A stretch of DNA of 64,000 nt from the NCBI GenBank assembly GCA_018365995.1, contig JAGZIY010000001.1:201994-265993 (forward strand), in the 5' to 3' direction. Position 1 is the first letter of the stretch; every line of letters begins with the position of its first letter. The position numbers and the translations under genes are program-made. The notes under the pieces are model-generated. The model was not told the DNA's origin. It searched no databases and was given only the letters and a program-made list of their open reading frames with translations. The DNA is from Butyricicoccus pullicaecorum (GTDB lineage: Bacteria > Bacillota > Clostridia > Oscillospirales > Butyricicoccaceae). This document shows, piece after piece, positions 50,194 to 59,576 of this stretch.

Positions 50194-52824
50194 TTACTCT
50201 GAAGTCCGCAGACGCTCTACCACAGTTCCTTTATTGAAGAAGTGGAGGACAATCAGTGGGATGACCGCAGCGAGCAGCAGATAAAGCACGCCGATGACCA
50301 GAACCGGAACCAACGTAATATCCATGGTAAAGAACCACATAGATGGCGAGTTCAAGACATTTTTCAGCACCGTCACGGCAAGCAGCAGCGCAACCACTCC
50401 ACCAATGATGTCTGCACCAGCGGCATAGTATACACCCTCATAAACCATCAGTCTTTGAAGCTGACGATTTGTCATACCGATACTTTGCATAGTCGCAAAC
50501 TCATGGCGGCGAGTGATGATGTTGGTGATGATCATGTTGGTAAAGTTAATCAGTCCAGCCAAAGCCATGATACAGCCAATCAGCCCTCCTACTACCAAAA
50601 TCATACTTGCAATGGAATTTAATTGTTCTTTCAGCAATTTTGTGGAGGTGTAAGTAACAGAGGGGTTTTTCTCAACATAACTTCTCAAAAACTCCTCCAT
50701 TTGTGGCTGCAAGGAAGTATCCATATTAAATCCATAACTCAATAAAGTCGGAGTCGTATAAATTTGTTTGAACACGGTGTCCGGCAAATACACAAAAGGC
50801 GCATCGCCGCCAATATTCATCGTAGCCGTAGTTGTTGTCGGCGTTTCGTCCTCAGTTCCAACCGTACAGGCTTTTGCAAGGATTGTGCAGGTTTTGACCA
50901 ACGCACCATCTTTATAAAAGGAAATGCTGTCACCAATCTGTAACTGTTCTGTCAGGGGCGTTTCTTTCGGGCCACCGCTCAGTCGGTCTAACCGTTCTCC
51001 AATGATGACATATTCTCCGGTTACCATTTTTTGTTTTAGTACATCAGGATCTGTTTCACCATCATAAATCATCATATCCGCCCAAAAATGTTCGGAAGCG
51101 CCATAGACATTTCCAAAGAAAAGATTTTCTGCATCTGGGGCAGTATTCAAAACATAATTCCCGAAAACCTTACTAATCCCATTTTCATATTCAGAAGTAT
51201 TTGTGCAAGTAAGTCCCTCAAAACCATAATCAACCAGCACATTACCATCATCTGTGGTGTTTCGATAAAGATACCGTTCCTCTTCCACACCGTTCTGCTC
51301 ACGGATCATATCTACCACTTGCTGCGGAAGCGCATCTTCGTGATATCGAAAGCCTTCCAGAACATTGACTGCAATCGAATTGTAGACGGTAAAATCTGTT
51401 TTTGTTGTGCGGGTAATCCACTTTTCTTCATCTATACTCTGTGTCACAATGATAATAGAGTTGAACAGAACGATACACAAAAGCATAGAAACAACAATGA
51501 ATACACAGCGGCGTCTGTTGCGTCCCATGTTAGAAAATGCCATGTGAGAAAGTTTTGCTCCGCTGGTTCGTGCAACTGTTTTCTTTTTATAATCACCCTG
51601 CTCCGTATAGCGGATTGCCTCCATAGGAGATACTTTTGAGGCCTTTTGAGCCGGTTTACGGGTACTGATAAATACCGTCAGAATCGTAAACAATGCAGCT
51701 ATAATAAATAACAAGGGGGAGGTCGATGCCTGCAAGCTTGCCGTAGAATACTCATAGCTGAAAATTTCCATTACTACCGGAAGAAGTGCCTGCCCTGCAA
51801 AGAATCCGGCAATTAAACCAATGGGGAGCCCAATCAGAGTCAGCCATATTGCCTGTCGATTGACGATGCTCTTAATCTGCCGAGTAGAAGTACCAACCAT
51901 CCGCAGCAAGCCATATTGCCGAATATCCTGCATAACAGAAATATCAAAAATATTATAAATCAGCAAATAACCGCACAATATAAACATCAGAACAAATACT
52001 ACGGCAAATAAGATGGACTCCGGAGAAACCATGGCTTTTCCCATCTGGTTTTCAACAGAGAGGATAAAGTTATCAGCAGACATATCCTTTGGATTGCCGC
52101 CGATGGAGTAGACAAAGTTATCCATTTGCTCCTGAATGTTCGTCTTGTCTTTCAGCACAACTTCCGAATAAGTAACCCCTGAGATTTCTCCATCCACTGC
52201 GCGGGTATTTTTCACCACATCCGGATTATCTTTTATAAACTGCTCTGAAAGCAGTGCAATACTGATCATATCGTTGCTTGCTTCCCACCAGCCGGAAAGC
52301 ACCATATCATAATGATAAGTTTTTCCACGCAGTTCAAATTCCAGAGGAACTTCTGCTCCAATCTCCGGTTCCACGCCAAGGGCTTTCAAGGCAAGTTCGG
52401 TAGTAGCAATTTCATTCGCTTTTTCTGGTGCTGAGCCATGTGTTGGCACACAGAATGTAAGTTCCTGCTGTATACTGTCAGCATAATCTAATTCGATAGA
52501 ATGCCCTGTAGAATTACTTGCATAGCCAATCACCCGCCGATGGCCTGCCTGCTCTACGAAATCACTGTTTTTCAGCTGCGCAAACTGCTCCTCTGTCATA
52601 TAGCCAAAGGTTCCATCACCCTTGCTGCCTTTCTGCATCTGCATAGAGAGCTGCATGGAGGATACCATGTTAAATGCCAGTGAAGTTACGGATGTAAACA
52701 AAAATGCTGTCAGAGCGATTGCAAGAATCGCCGCCAGATTGCGAACCTTATTCTTCTTGAAATATTGTTTAGACAGCCGTTTTATGGCTTTTGTATTATT
52801 ATTGCTAAATAGAATATCTCTCAT
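50194..52824 (-). CDS. ABC transporter permease with two FtsX domains
   Basis: An 876-residue membrane protein with an N-terminal helix (NLAAILAIALTAFLFTSVTS), a large external domain, and two FtsX units (about residues 270-400, ILFAVVFVLMFILCGYLLIY; and 740-865, SMILVVGGLIGCIMALAGLI). It is the membrane part of a peptide/antibiotic-type exporter. It follows its ATPase by 14 bases and ends before a strong terminator. Function is inferred from the two-component partners. Confidence 0.88.
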   Translation of the reverse strand: MRDILFSNNNTKAIKRLSKQYFKKNKVRNLAAILAIALTAFLFTSVTSLAFNMVSSMQLSMQMQKGSKGDGTFGYMTEEQFAQLKNSDFVEQAGHRRVIGYASNSTGHSIELDYADSIQQELTFCVPTHGSAPEKANEIATTELALKALGVEPEIGAEVPLEFELRGKTYHYDMVLSGWWEASNDMISIALLSEQFIKDNPDVVKNTRAVDGEISGVTYSEVVLKDKTNIQEQMDNFVYSIGGNPKDMSADNFILSVENQMGKAMVSPESILFAVVFVLMFILCGYLLIYNIFDISVMQDIRQYGLLRMVGTSTRQIKSIVNRQAIWLTLIGLPIGLIAGFFAGQALLPVVMEIFSYEYSTASLQASTSPLLFIIAALFTILTVFISTRKPAQKASKVSPMEAIRYTEQGDYKKKTVARTSGAKLSHMAFSNMGRNRRRCVFIVVSMLLCIVLFNSIIIVTQSIDEEKWITRTTKTDFTVYNSIAVNVLEGFRYHEDALPQQVVDMIREQNGVEEERYLYRNTTDDGNVLVDYGFEGLTCTNTSEYENGISKVFGNYVLNTAPDAENLFFGNVYGASEHFWADMMIYDGETDPDVLKQKMVTGEYVIIGERLDRLSGGPKETPLTEQLQIGDSISFYKDGALVKTCTILAKACTVGTEDETPTTTTATMNIGGDAPFVYLPDTVFKQIYTTPTLLSYGFNMDTSLQPQMEEFLRSYVEKNPSVTYTSTKLLKEQLNSIASMILVVGGLIGCIMALAGLINFTNMIITNIITRRHEFATMQSIGMTNRQLQRLMVYEGVYYAAGADIIGGVVALLLAVTVLKNVLNSPSMWFFTMDITLVPVLVIGVLYLLLAAVIPLIVLHFFNKGTVVERLRTSE

Positions 52825-52838
52825 GTCACCAGCCCCCT

Positions 52839-53504
52839 TTATTGCATGATTCTGCCATCCTCAATCCGAATGATGCGGTCGGCAAGCTGGGCAATCTCAT
52901 TGTTATGCGTAATCATTACAAGAGTTTGATGGAATTTCTGGCTGGTTACTTTCAAAAGACCCAGCACATCACTGCTGGTCTTGCTGTCCAGATTGCCGGT
53001 AGGTTCATCTGCCAAAACAATAGCAGGCTTTGACACCAAGGCGCGGGCAATGGCGACACGCTGCTGCTGACCACCAGAAAGATTATTGGGCATATTATTC
53101 AGCTTGTCCTCCAGTGTAAGCATCTGTACGACTTCTTGCATAAACTTTTTATCCACGTGATTGCCATCTAATTCCACAGGCAGCATGATATTCTCATAGA
53201 CATTCAGCACTGGTACCAGATTGTAGTTTTGGAAGATAAAGCCGATTTTTCTCCGCCGAAAGATAGTAAGCTGCTCCTCTTTCAATGTGGAGAGTTCACG
53301 CCCATCTACAATAACCTTGCCCGAGGTCGGCACATCCAGACCGCCAATCATATTCAGCAGTGTAGATTTGCCACTGCCAGAGGTTCCCACAATGGCAACA
53401 AATTCGCCCTTTTCAATAGAGAGGGTCACACCATCTAAGGCTCTTGTAATATTCGGCTCTGTGCCATAATATTTTTTCAGTTCCGTTGTTTGCAGAATGC
53501 TCAT
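52839..53504 (-). CDS. ABC transporter ATP-binding protein, LolD/MacB type
   Basis: About 221 residues: Walker A GTSGSGKSTLLN, FIFQNYNLVPVLN, signature LSGGQQQRVAIARAL, Walker B IVLADEPTGNLD, H-loop ITHN. A close paralogue of the ATPase at 40801-41484. The start at 53504 (MSILQT) is chosen by family alignment. It is the first gene after the candidate response-regulator boxes. Confidence 0.93.
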   Translation of the reverse strand: MSILQTTELKKYYGTEPNITRALDGVTLSIEKGEFVAIVGTSGSGKSTLLNMIGGLDVPTSGKVIVDGRELSTLKEEQLTIFRRRKIGFIFQNYNLVPVLNVYENIMLPVELDGNHVDKKFMQEVVQMLTLEDKLNNMPNNLSGGQQQRVAIARALVSKPAIVLADEPTGNLDSKTSSDVLGLLKVTSQKFHQTLVMITHNNEIAQLADRIIRIEDGRIMQ

Positions 53505-53536
53505 AAAGAACACCGCCCTTTCTTTTTGATAAGCCC

Positions 53537-53625
53537 ATTGTAACAACCAAACCTCATAGAAATGTCACGAGCCGCAAAAAATTTCATTGAAAATCAGCCT
53601 CAAATGTCACAAACATGTGACATTT
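53537..53625 (-). promoter_or_regulatory. promoter region of the ABC operon with repeated AAATGTCAC boxes
   Basis: AAATGTCAC occurs at 53560-53568 and 53602-53610, with its inverted copy TGTGACATTT at 53616-53625, making a 10-bp palindrome with loop AACA. A TACAAT -10 element (53537-53542, minus strand) lies downstream. The boxes may bind the linked response regulator. The palindrome has no T tail. Confidence 0.55.
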
Positions 53626-53647
53626 CAATCTTTGGAGCGTACTTGAA

Positions 53648-54679
53648 TTATTTTCGAAGCAAAAAAACAGAGAATGTTGAGCCTTTCCCAATCTCAGACA
53701 CCACACGGATATAGCCGCCCTGCAAAGTTACAATCTCGCGAGCCAGATACAGACCGATACCAATACCGTCCACATCATGCACCACAGCTTCACGATAAAA
53801 TCGTTTGAAAATGGCTCCCTGATGCTGCTCTGAAATGCCGATACCTGTGTCAGCAATATCGATCTTCACATACATCTCCCAACTTTCCACTGACACACGA
53901 ATTTTCCCGCCTGCCGGAGTGTACTTCACTGCATTATCCAGAATATTAAATAGGGCTTCGCTTGTCCATTTTCTATCATGGTGTGCACTCAAATGCTCTG
54001 CACATTCCACCTGCACATCGACCTGTTTTTTCTCTGCATTCAGCAAAATGCCGCCCAGCGCGGCGGCAAGGGTATCGTAAACCGACTGATTCTTTTGTTC
54101 CAGCGCAATCACGCCTGTTTCAAGACGAGAGGTTTTAATCATAGCCTGCATGAGAAAATCCAGCTTATCGAGCTGACTGGTCTGCGCTGTCAGAAATTCC
54201 TTTTGCTTTTGCACAGGAACCTCGTTTTCAAACAGCGTGTTATTGATCATCTTCAAATTGGCAATCGGTGTTTTGACCTGATGGGAGATATCAGAAATCA
54301 ACTCCTGCAAATCAGCCCGCTCCTTTGCGATGCTGTTTTTATTCTCCTGCATGACCTCGTACAGCCGCCCCAGCCGATAGTTGATTTTATAAAACAGGCT
54401 TTCCTCAAAGGCGGTCTGCTCCGGCCGCATATTCCCAGAGAGCATATCATCTATCAGACCACAAAAGGCATCGGAAAACCTGACCAGCTTCCGACGAACC
54501 AGTTCTACAAAGCATATGACACAGAGCAGCACAAAGATACTGAACAAGAATACACACCACACAGCCGTTCCGTTTCGAGTCAGCAGATAAACAGTGGTAG
54601 AAACTGTACCAACCGCCAACAGCAAAAGTGTTCCCAAAAGAATACAGGCTTTGTTAATAGAGAGTTTTTGCATATTCAT
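53648..54679 (-). CDS. sensor histidine kinase
   Basis: A 343-residue kinase with two N-terminal helices (ACILLGTLLLLAVGTVSTTV, AVWCVFLFSIFVLLCVICFV), HisKA with DISHQVKTPIANLK, and HATPase (NILDNAVKYTP, DTGIGI, GIGIGLYLAREI). The short external loop again fits intramembrane sensing. Start at 54679: GGAGGG lies eight bases upstream and its ATG overlaps the response regulator stop as ATGA. Confidence 0.92.
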   Translation of the reverse strand: MNMQKLSINKACILLGTLLLLAVGTVSTTVYLLTRNGTAVWCVFLFSIFVLLCVICFVELVRRKLVRFSDAFCGLIDDMLSGNMRPEQTAFEESLFYKINYRLGRLYEVMQENKNSIAKERADLQELISDISHQVKTPIANLKMINNTLFENEVPVQKQKEFLTAQTSQLDKLDFLMQAMIKTSRLETGVIALEQKNQSVYDTLAAALGGILLNAEKKQVDVQVECAEHLSAHHDRKWTSEALFNILDNAVKYTPAGGKIRVSVESWEMYVKIDIADTGIGISEQHQGAIFKRFYREAVVHDVDGIGIGLYLAREIVTLQGGYIRVVSEIGKGSTFSVFLLRK

Positions 54680-55364
54680 TTCAGCATCCCTCCAATCCAC
54701 ATATACCCCATGCCGTACACCGTCTTAATGTACTGATGATGTCCCCCTGTTTCAATTTTGTTCCGTACCCGACTGATAGCCGCAGTCAGAGCGTGTTCAT
54801 CTACAAAGTTCCCGTCGGCATCCCACAGCTTTTCAAGCAGCACCTTTCTGGTCAAAACATTCTGTGGATTTTTGGTTAGGATTTTTAACAGCCGATATTC
54901 CAATGGGGTAAATACCAGTGCCTTACCAGACAGAGAAGCAGTCATTTCCAAGAAATTGATAGACAACACACCATCCTCATAACAATCACCGCCGCCAGAT
55001 TGTTTTGCCAACCGCCCCAGCACCACGGATAGCTTTTTTGAAAGACGCTCATAGGAAACGGCTTGGTCACATAGTCCTCCGCACCCAACTCATATCCCCT
55101 AAGCATATCACTCTCCATATCATTTGCAGTCAAGAAGATTACCGCTGTATCTGGTCGGTGTTCCTTTACCTCGCGGCAAAAATCAAAGCCGTTCCCATCT
55201 GGCAGATTTACATCCAGCACAATCAGGTCATGGTTCTGCTTGATTAAAAAATTACTGGCTTCTGATTTTGTCAGTGCAGAATCCACAACATAACCCGCAG
55301 CATCTAGGTTATAGCACAAGGTGTTGTTCAAAAGCCTGTCATCCTCGACTACTAAAATTCGCAT
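54676..55364 (-). pseudogene. OmpR-family response regulator, frameshifted at a poly-A run
   Basis: The receiver (MRILVVEDDRLL, Asp51 in LIVLDVNLPDG, YVTKPF) and the winged-helix DNA-binding domain (TPLEYRLLKILTKNPQN, RVRNKIETGGHH, VYGMGYMWIGG) are both well preserved but lie in different frames. The break is at a run of six A (minus strand; T at 55034-55039) in FQKK. One more A would restore the reading FQKKLSVVLGRLAKQ. AAGGAG lies nine bases before the ATG. It may be a true mutation, a slippage switch, or a sequencing error. Confidence 0.85.
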
Positions 55365-55439
55365 TGTATCACACTCCTTCACTGTTAGTATAGCATCCAA
55401 ATATCACAAAAACCTCACAAGCGGATTATTTTTTTCTAT

Positions 55440-55590
55440 TTTCGAAACAGTGGTCTGCCGATTTGGAGTCAGCCAAATATAAAGAACGCTCTGCCATTAA
55501 ATGTGTGAAAACTGCCTATGGAGAAAAATTTGCTCCGCTGATGATGTATAACAGCAAGCGAGATGTGGCAAACCTGCTCCATGAATAGGC
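55440..55590 (+). pseudogene. remnant of an unrecognised gene
   Basis: A plus-strand frame of about 45 codons ending at 55588 reads ESAKYKERSAIKC, VKTAYGEKFAPLM and NSKRDVANLLHE, protein-like but with no start or ribosome site. Probably the 3' end of a lost gene, perhaps from a mobile element. A hairpin GGGAGTACAT/ATGTACTCCC follows at 55673-55699. From 55370 to 55757 I see nothing else. Confidence 0.4.
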
Positions 55591-55757
55591 AGAAACTCGG
55601 CTCTACCCATGAATGTTTGCGACAGAAGCAGAGAAAAAAGAAAAGCAGACACAATTGGGAACGATAAATTTGGGAGTACATTTTTTCGATGTACTCCCGT
55701 TATTTCAATAAGATGCAATATATAAGATGGTCAGCAAGTGATAAGAACTCAGATACT

Positions 55758-56327
55758 TTATTTTTCAGCTCCCTTCAGGATCGTACCATCTTTGAAGGCA
55801 TTGCCTACTTTTTCACCCAGCACATAATAAGCATGGTTCATTCCGTCGTAGGAAATAGGGCGCAGTTTCATGGGATCGATGTTGCCGTCGGTCAAAATAT
55901 TTTCATCCGCACAAACATTGACAATCTCTCCAACCATGCGGCAGGTACCCGGATCGTAGCTAATAAGCTTGCATTCGACAGCCATAGGCAGTTCTTCGAT
56001 GATAGGAGCATTGACAAATCTGCTCCTGACCGTGTGAAAACCAGCTTTTTCCAACTTGTTCTCCATATCATTGCCTGACACCAAACCAACAAAATCACAA
56101 GGCACAACAGTGTCAGCAGTTGCCATGCTGACGGTAAAGGCTTTTCTTGCAAGGATATTCTTTACTGTCTTGTGTTCTGCACTCAAACACATAGAAATCT
56201 CGTTACTCTCGCTGATGCCACCCCATGCGGCATTCATAGCATCCGGCACACCGTTTTCGTCATAAGAACCGATAATAAATACTGGCTGAGGGTACAAAAT
56301 CGGCTTTGCTCCAAAATTCTTTCTCAT
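55758..56327 (-). CDS. flavin reductase-like FMN-binding protein
   Basis: A 189-residue FMN-binding split-barrel protein of the flavoredoxin/flavin reductase family (PQPVFIIGSYDENGVPDAM, SAEHKTVKNILARKAFTVSM, CDFVGLVSGNDMENKLEKAG). These proteins reduce FMN or pass electrons to partners. AAAGGAG lies nine bases before the ATG at 56327. It ends the oxidoreductase cluster under MerR control. Confidence 0.88.
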   Translation of the reverse strand: MRKNFGAKPILYPQPVFIIGSYDENGVPDAMNAAWGGISESNEISMCLSAEHKTVKNILARKAFTVSMATADTVVPCDFVGLVSGNDMENKLEKAGFHTVRSRFVNAPIIEELPMAVECKLISYDPGTCRMVGEIVNVCADENILTDGNIDPMKLRPISYDGMNHAYYVLGEKVGNAFKDGTILKGAEK

Positions 56328-56341
56328 AATCATGATCTCCT

Positions 56342-57229
56342 TTACCAGTTCTTTTTATCTTTGGTGCAGTCGTGCTGCTGTTTGCGTTCTTCAACTATCT
56401 TCACAAACCATTCTACCATATTCGGATCGGTGTGAGAGAAGAAGCTGCTTTGCTTTTTGTCGATAGCAGCAATAGCCGTCATATCTTCTTCACTCAAAGT
56501 AAAATCAAACACATTAAAGTTTTCTTCCATACGCTCAATGTGAGTGGACTTTGGAATAATGACGATACCACGCTGCAAATGCCAGCGAAGAATGACTTGA
56601 GCGACAGATTTGTCATACTTCTCAGCAATGGCTTTCAGCTCTGGAGTGTTGAACATATCTCCCCGACCTTCACCGAAAGGTGCCCATGCCTCCATCTGCA
56701 CGCCGTATTTTTCGTGCCATATCTTTGCTTCAATCTGCTGGTTGTGGGGATGAATTTCCACCTGATTCACCATAGGCTTGATGCGATTGAAAGAAACAAA
56801 GTCAATCATCCGATCAACATAGAAATTGGAAATGCCAATAACACGGATTTTTCCTTCGTCGTACAAATCCTCTAATGCACGGTAAGCACCATAGGCATCG
56901 CCAAAAGGCTGGTGGAGCAGGCACAAATCCAGATAGTCTACCTGTAATTTTCGCATGGATTCCAATACGGATGCTTTTGCTTTCTCGTAGCCATAATGCT
57001 CAATCCAGACTTTGGTGGTCAGAAAAATTTCTTCTCTGGGAATACCGCTTTTTGCAATGGCATTTCCCACTTCTTCCTCATTAAAATAGCTCTGGGCGGT
57101 GTCAATGAGCCGATAGCCAACTTTCAGGGCATCACTGACACAGCGTTCACATTCGTCTTTTGTAACCTGATAAACACCGTAGCCGAGTTGTGGAATTTTC
57201 ACACCATTAGATAAAGTAATGTAGTCCAT
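56342..57229 (-). CDS. aldo/keto reductase
   Basis: A 295-residue TIM-barrel NADPH-dependent reductase (VKIPQLGYGVYQV, catalytic Asp-Tyr region LIDTAQSYFNEEEVG, Lys in LTTKVWIEHYG, His in CLLHQPFGD, NADP site IIPKSTHIERM). It reduces aldehydes or ketones; substrate unknown. It lies 14 bases before the flavin reductase gene and 18 bases after the hydrolase gene, in one transcript. Confidence 0.92.
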   Translation of the reverse strand: MDYITLSNGVKIPQLGYGVYQVTKDECERCVSDALKVGYRLIDTAQSYFNEEEVGNAIAKSGIPREEIFLTTKVWIEHYGYEKAKASVLESMRKLQVDYLDLCLLHQPFGDAYGAYRALEDLYDEGKIRVIGISNFYVDRMIDFVSFNRIKPMVNQVEIHPHNQQIEAKIWHEKYGVQMEAWAPFGEGRGDMFNTPELKAIAEKYDKSVAQVILRWHLQRGIVIIPKSTHIERMEENFNVFDFTLSEEDMTAIAAIDKKQSSFFSHTDPNMVEWFVKIVEERKQQHDCTKDKKNW

Positions 57230-57247
57230 AAAATGATTCTCCTGTTC

Positions 57248-58216
57248 TTATTTAATGTGCTCACTAAAAAAGTTGTTCAGCTTTTCAAAGGGAATGACCT
57301 CCAAATTATCATAGAGGTCAATGTGGTTTGCACCCGGAATGATAAGTAGTTCCTTGTTATCCCCCGTCAGCTTTTCATACACATTCTCGCTGAAATAACG
57401 GGAATGTGCCTTTTCTCCATGTACCAGCAGAACAGCAGACTGAATTTCAGCAGCGTATTGCAAAATCGGCATATTCATGAAAGGCAGAAAACAAGTCATA
57501 TTCCAACCGTTGTTTGAATTGAGGGAACGGGGATGATAACCACGCTCGGTTTTATAGTAAGCGTAATAGTCTTTAACAAATTGTGGGGCATCATCCGGCA
57601 GAGGATCGACCACCCCACCTGCGAGGGCATAACAGCCATTTTTGTAATCCTCGATGCGCTGCGTATTCATTGCATGTTTCTTGATATAGCGAGCTTCGGG
57701 TGTGTTCTCGCTGTCAAAATATCCGTTGGCACTCACACGGGTCATATCGTACATGGTCATTGCCGCAGTTGCTTTGATACGGGTGTCCTGTGCTGCTGCA
57801 TTGATTGCCATACCGCCCCAACCGCAAATGCCAATAATACCAATGCGTTCCGGGTCAACATTCTCCTGCACCGCAAGAAAATCTACAGCCGCACAGAAAT
57901 CTTCCGTATTGATGTCCGGCGAAGCCACATAACGGGGACTGCCACCGCTTTCACCTGTAAAGGATGGGTCAAAGGCAATGGTCAAAAACCCGTACTCTGC
58001 CATCTTTTGAGCATATAGACCAGAGGACTGCTCCTTGACGGCACCGAACGGACCGCTTACCGCAATGGCAGGAAGTTTTCCGGTTACATCTTTTGGAATA
58101 TACAGGTCCGCCGCAAGGGTAATGCCGTATCGGTTATGAAAAGTGACTTTTTTGTGGTCTGCATTGTTTTGAGGGAAAACTTTGTCCCATTCCTGTGTTA
58201 AATTCAATTCTTCCAT
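57248..58216 (-). CDS. alpha/beta hydrolase, dienelactone-hydrolase-like
   Basis: A 322-residue alpha/beta hydrolase with the oxyanion region GITLAADLYIPKDVTGK, a nucleophile elbow GICGWGG in which Cys takes the usual Ser place, Asp in LLVHGEKAHSR region, and His in PGANHIDLYDN. A Cys nucleophile is known for dienelactone hydrolases. Substrate unknown. It is in the MerR-controlled cluster. Confidence 0.85.
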   Translation of the reverse strand: MEELNLTQEWDKVFPQNNADHKKVTFHNRYGITLAADLYIPKDVTGKLPAIAVSGPFGAVKEQSSGLYAQKMAEYGFLTIAFDPSFTGESGGSPRYVASPDINTEDFCAAVDFLAVQENVDPERIGIIGICGWGGMAINAAAQDTRIKATAAMTMYDMTRVSANGYFDSENTPEARYIKKHAMNTQRIEDYKNGCYALAGGVVDPLPDDAPQFVKDYYAYYKTERGYHPRSLNSNNGWNMTCFLPFMNMPILQYAAEIQSAVLLVHGEKAHSRYFSENVYEKLTGDNKELLIIPGANHIDLYDNLEVIPFEKLNNFFSEHIK

Positions 58217-58218
58217 GA

Positions 58219-58671
58219 TTAAACCTCCATACTGATAATTTTATTGAGCCATGCTTCGATTTTTGCATTATCTGTTACCAGTTCTGCACCGCCTGTGGAA
58301 TCAAACTGTATCTCCATCTCATAAATAAAGTCAGCATCCTTACAGACATTCTTCATATCCTTAAGCGTGTGTCCCGACCAGCCGGGCTGGAAATTGTCAC
58401 GCCGAAATCTCGATGACCCCTCCCCCACTTCTGCCAGTAGGACAGCCGCTCCATATCAGTCAACTTTCAAAATGGTTTCAATGGATGCTTAGCTGGGAGA
58501 TACGCCTGCCGTATTTACGAGCACAGCCATCCCTCCGTATTCTTGTCCTTTGTCAATCATGAACTGTATGGAAATCCTATCAGCAAGGTCGACTTCCATA
58601 GGAAAAGTGTCAAATCCAGCGTTGTTCAAAATATCTGCAATACTTTTCTGTCCAGCACCGACTAATAACAT
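58219..58671 (-). pseudogene. decayed SDR gene fused to a flavodoxin-like C-terminus
   Basis: The 5' part (58489-58671) reads MLLVGAGQKSIADILNNAGF and MAVLVNTAGVSPS, the NAD-fold of a short-chain dehydrogenase, apparently lacking an internal piece after GAGQ. It then meets a stop. In another frame SIETILKVD-stop-YGAAVLLAEVGEG continues the SDR pattern, running without break into GWSGHTLKDMKNVCKDADF and EIQFDSTGGAELVTD, which looks like the end of a flavodoxin-family protein. So a deletion has joined two decayed genes. It is non-functional. Confidence 0.7.
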
Positions 58672-58680
58672 AACCTTTTT

Positions 58681-59439
58681 TCACAATGTTCTTCCTTTCG
58701 TTGCTTGAGTATAGTCGGTATCATTGACTTCTTCCAGCCACTCATTAGAGGTTTCCTCGCCGGGAACTTCTACTGCTAAGTGAGAGAACCAGCTTTCGGG
58801 AGCTGCACCGTGCCAATCAGGGATATTTATCACATCGCCGGGCAGCATCTCAATAGCTTCTTTGCCCCATTCCTGATAATAACCTCGTCCGGCAACGCAG
58901 ATCAAAATCTGACCGCCGCCATTCTTGGCATGATGAATATGCCAGTTGTTGCGGCATCCCGGCTCAAAGGTCACATTGAAAATACCTGCCTGCTCCTTGG
59001 AAACAGGAGCAAGGAAGCTCTTTCCGCTGAAATACTGTGCAAAACTATCGTTAGGATTTCCAATAGGGAACACCATAGAAGCAGCGTGTTTTGCCATTGT
59101 ATCGTCAGTTTTTGCTTCCTCACACCAAACTTCTTTTGCCATGCGGAAGGCTGCCCATGCTTTTGGCCAGCCTGCATAAAAAGCTGTGTGAGTGATCATC
59201 TCTGCGATTTCATCTTTTATAATTCCGTTTTTCTTTGCACTTTCCAGATGAAATTGGAAAGCGGAATCGATAAGTCCTTGTGCCATCAATGCGGTGACGG
59301 TCACAAGAGAACGGTCACGCAGAGACAATTTATCTTCTCTGCTCCAAACCTCGCCAAATAATACATCATCGTTCAGCTCGGCAAACTTGGGAGCGAATGT
59401 TCCCAATTCATTTCTTCCTGCGGTTTGTTCTACTGCCAT
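58681..59439 (-). CDS. carboxymuconolactone decarboxylase-like and cupin fusion protein
   Basis: A 252-residue protein: residues 1-110 form a CMD/AhpD-like helical domain (SLRDRSLVTVTALMAQGL, EMITHTAFYAGWPKA), residues 130-235 a cupin (GCRNNWHIHHAK, LPGDVINIPDWHGAAPESW). CMD family members act on lactones or as peroxidases, but this one lacks a CxxC peroxidase motif that I can see. It is the first gene of the divergent MerR-controlled operon. Confidence 0.9.
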   Translation of the reverse strand: MAVEQTAGRNELGTFAPKFAELNDDVLFGEVWSREDKLSLRDRSLVTVTALMAQGLIDSAFQFHLESAKKNGIIKDEIAEMITHTAFYAGWPKAWAAFRMAKEVWCEEAKTDDTMAKHAASMVFPIGNPNDSFAQYFSGKSFLAPVSKEQAGIFNVTFEPGCRNNWHIHHAKNGGGQILICVAGRGYYQEWGKEAIEMLPGDVINIPDWHGAAPESWFSHLAVEVPGEETSNEWLEEVNDTDYTQATKGRTL

Positions 59440-59471
59440 AAAATCATTCCTCCTGTATTTCAGGATTGCGA

Positions 59472-59500
59472 TTGCAATCTTTCTGCGTATCCGCTATACT
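59472..59500 (+). promoter_or_regulatory. promoter of the merR-type gene
   Basis: TTGCAA (59472-59477) and TATACT (59495-59500), spacer 17, divergent from the operon promoter and partly beside its operator. Confidence 0.6.
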
Positions 59501-59501
59501 A

Positions 59502-59532
59502 ATGATAAAACCTAAATCTAACTTCAGGTCAA
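59502..59532 (-). promoter_or_regulatory. MerR-type promoter with 19-bp spacer and operator
   Basis: TTGACC (59527-59532) and TATCAT (59502-59507), minus strand, 19-base spacer. The dyad ACCT-N12-AGGT lies within the spacer. This is the classic over-long promoter that MerR proteins untwist to activate. Confidence 0.8.
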
Positions 59533-59576
59533 GAACTTTCAAAAAAATAATTGTGAATAATTTGTGAGGAATTTTT

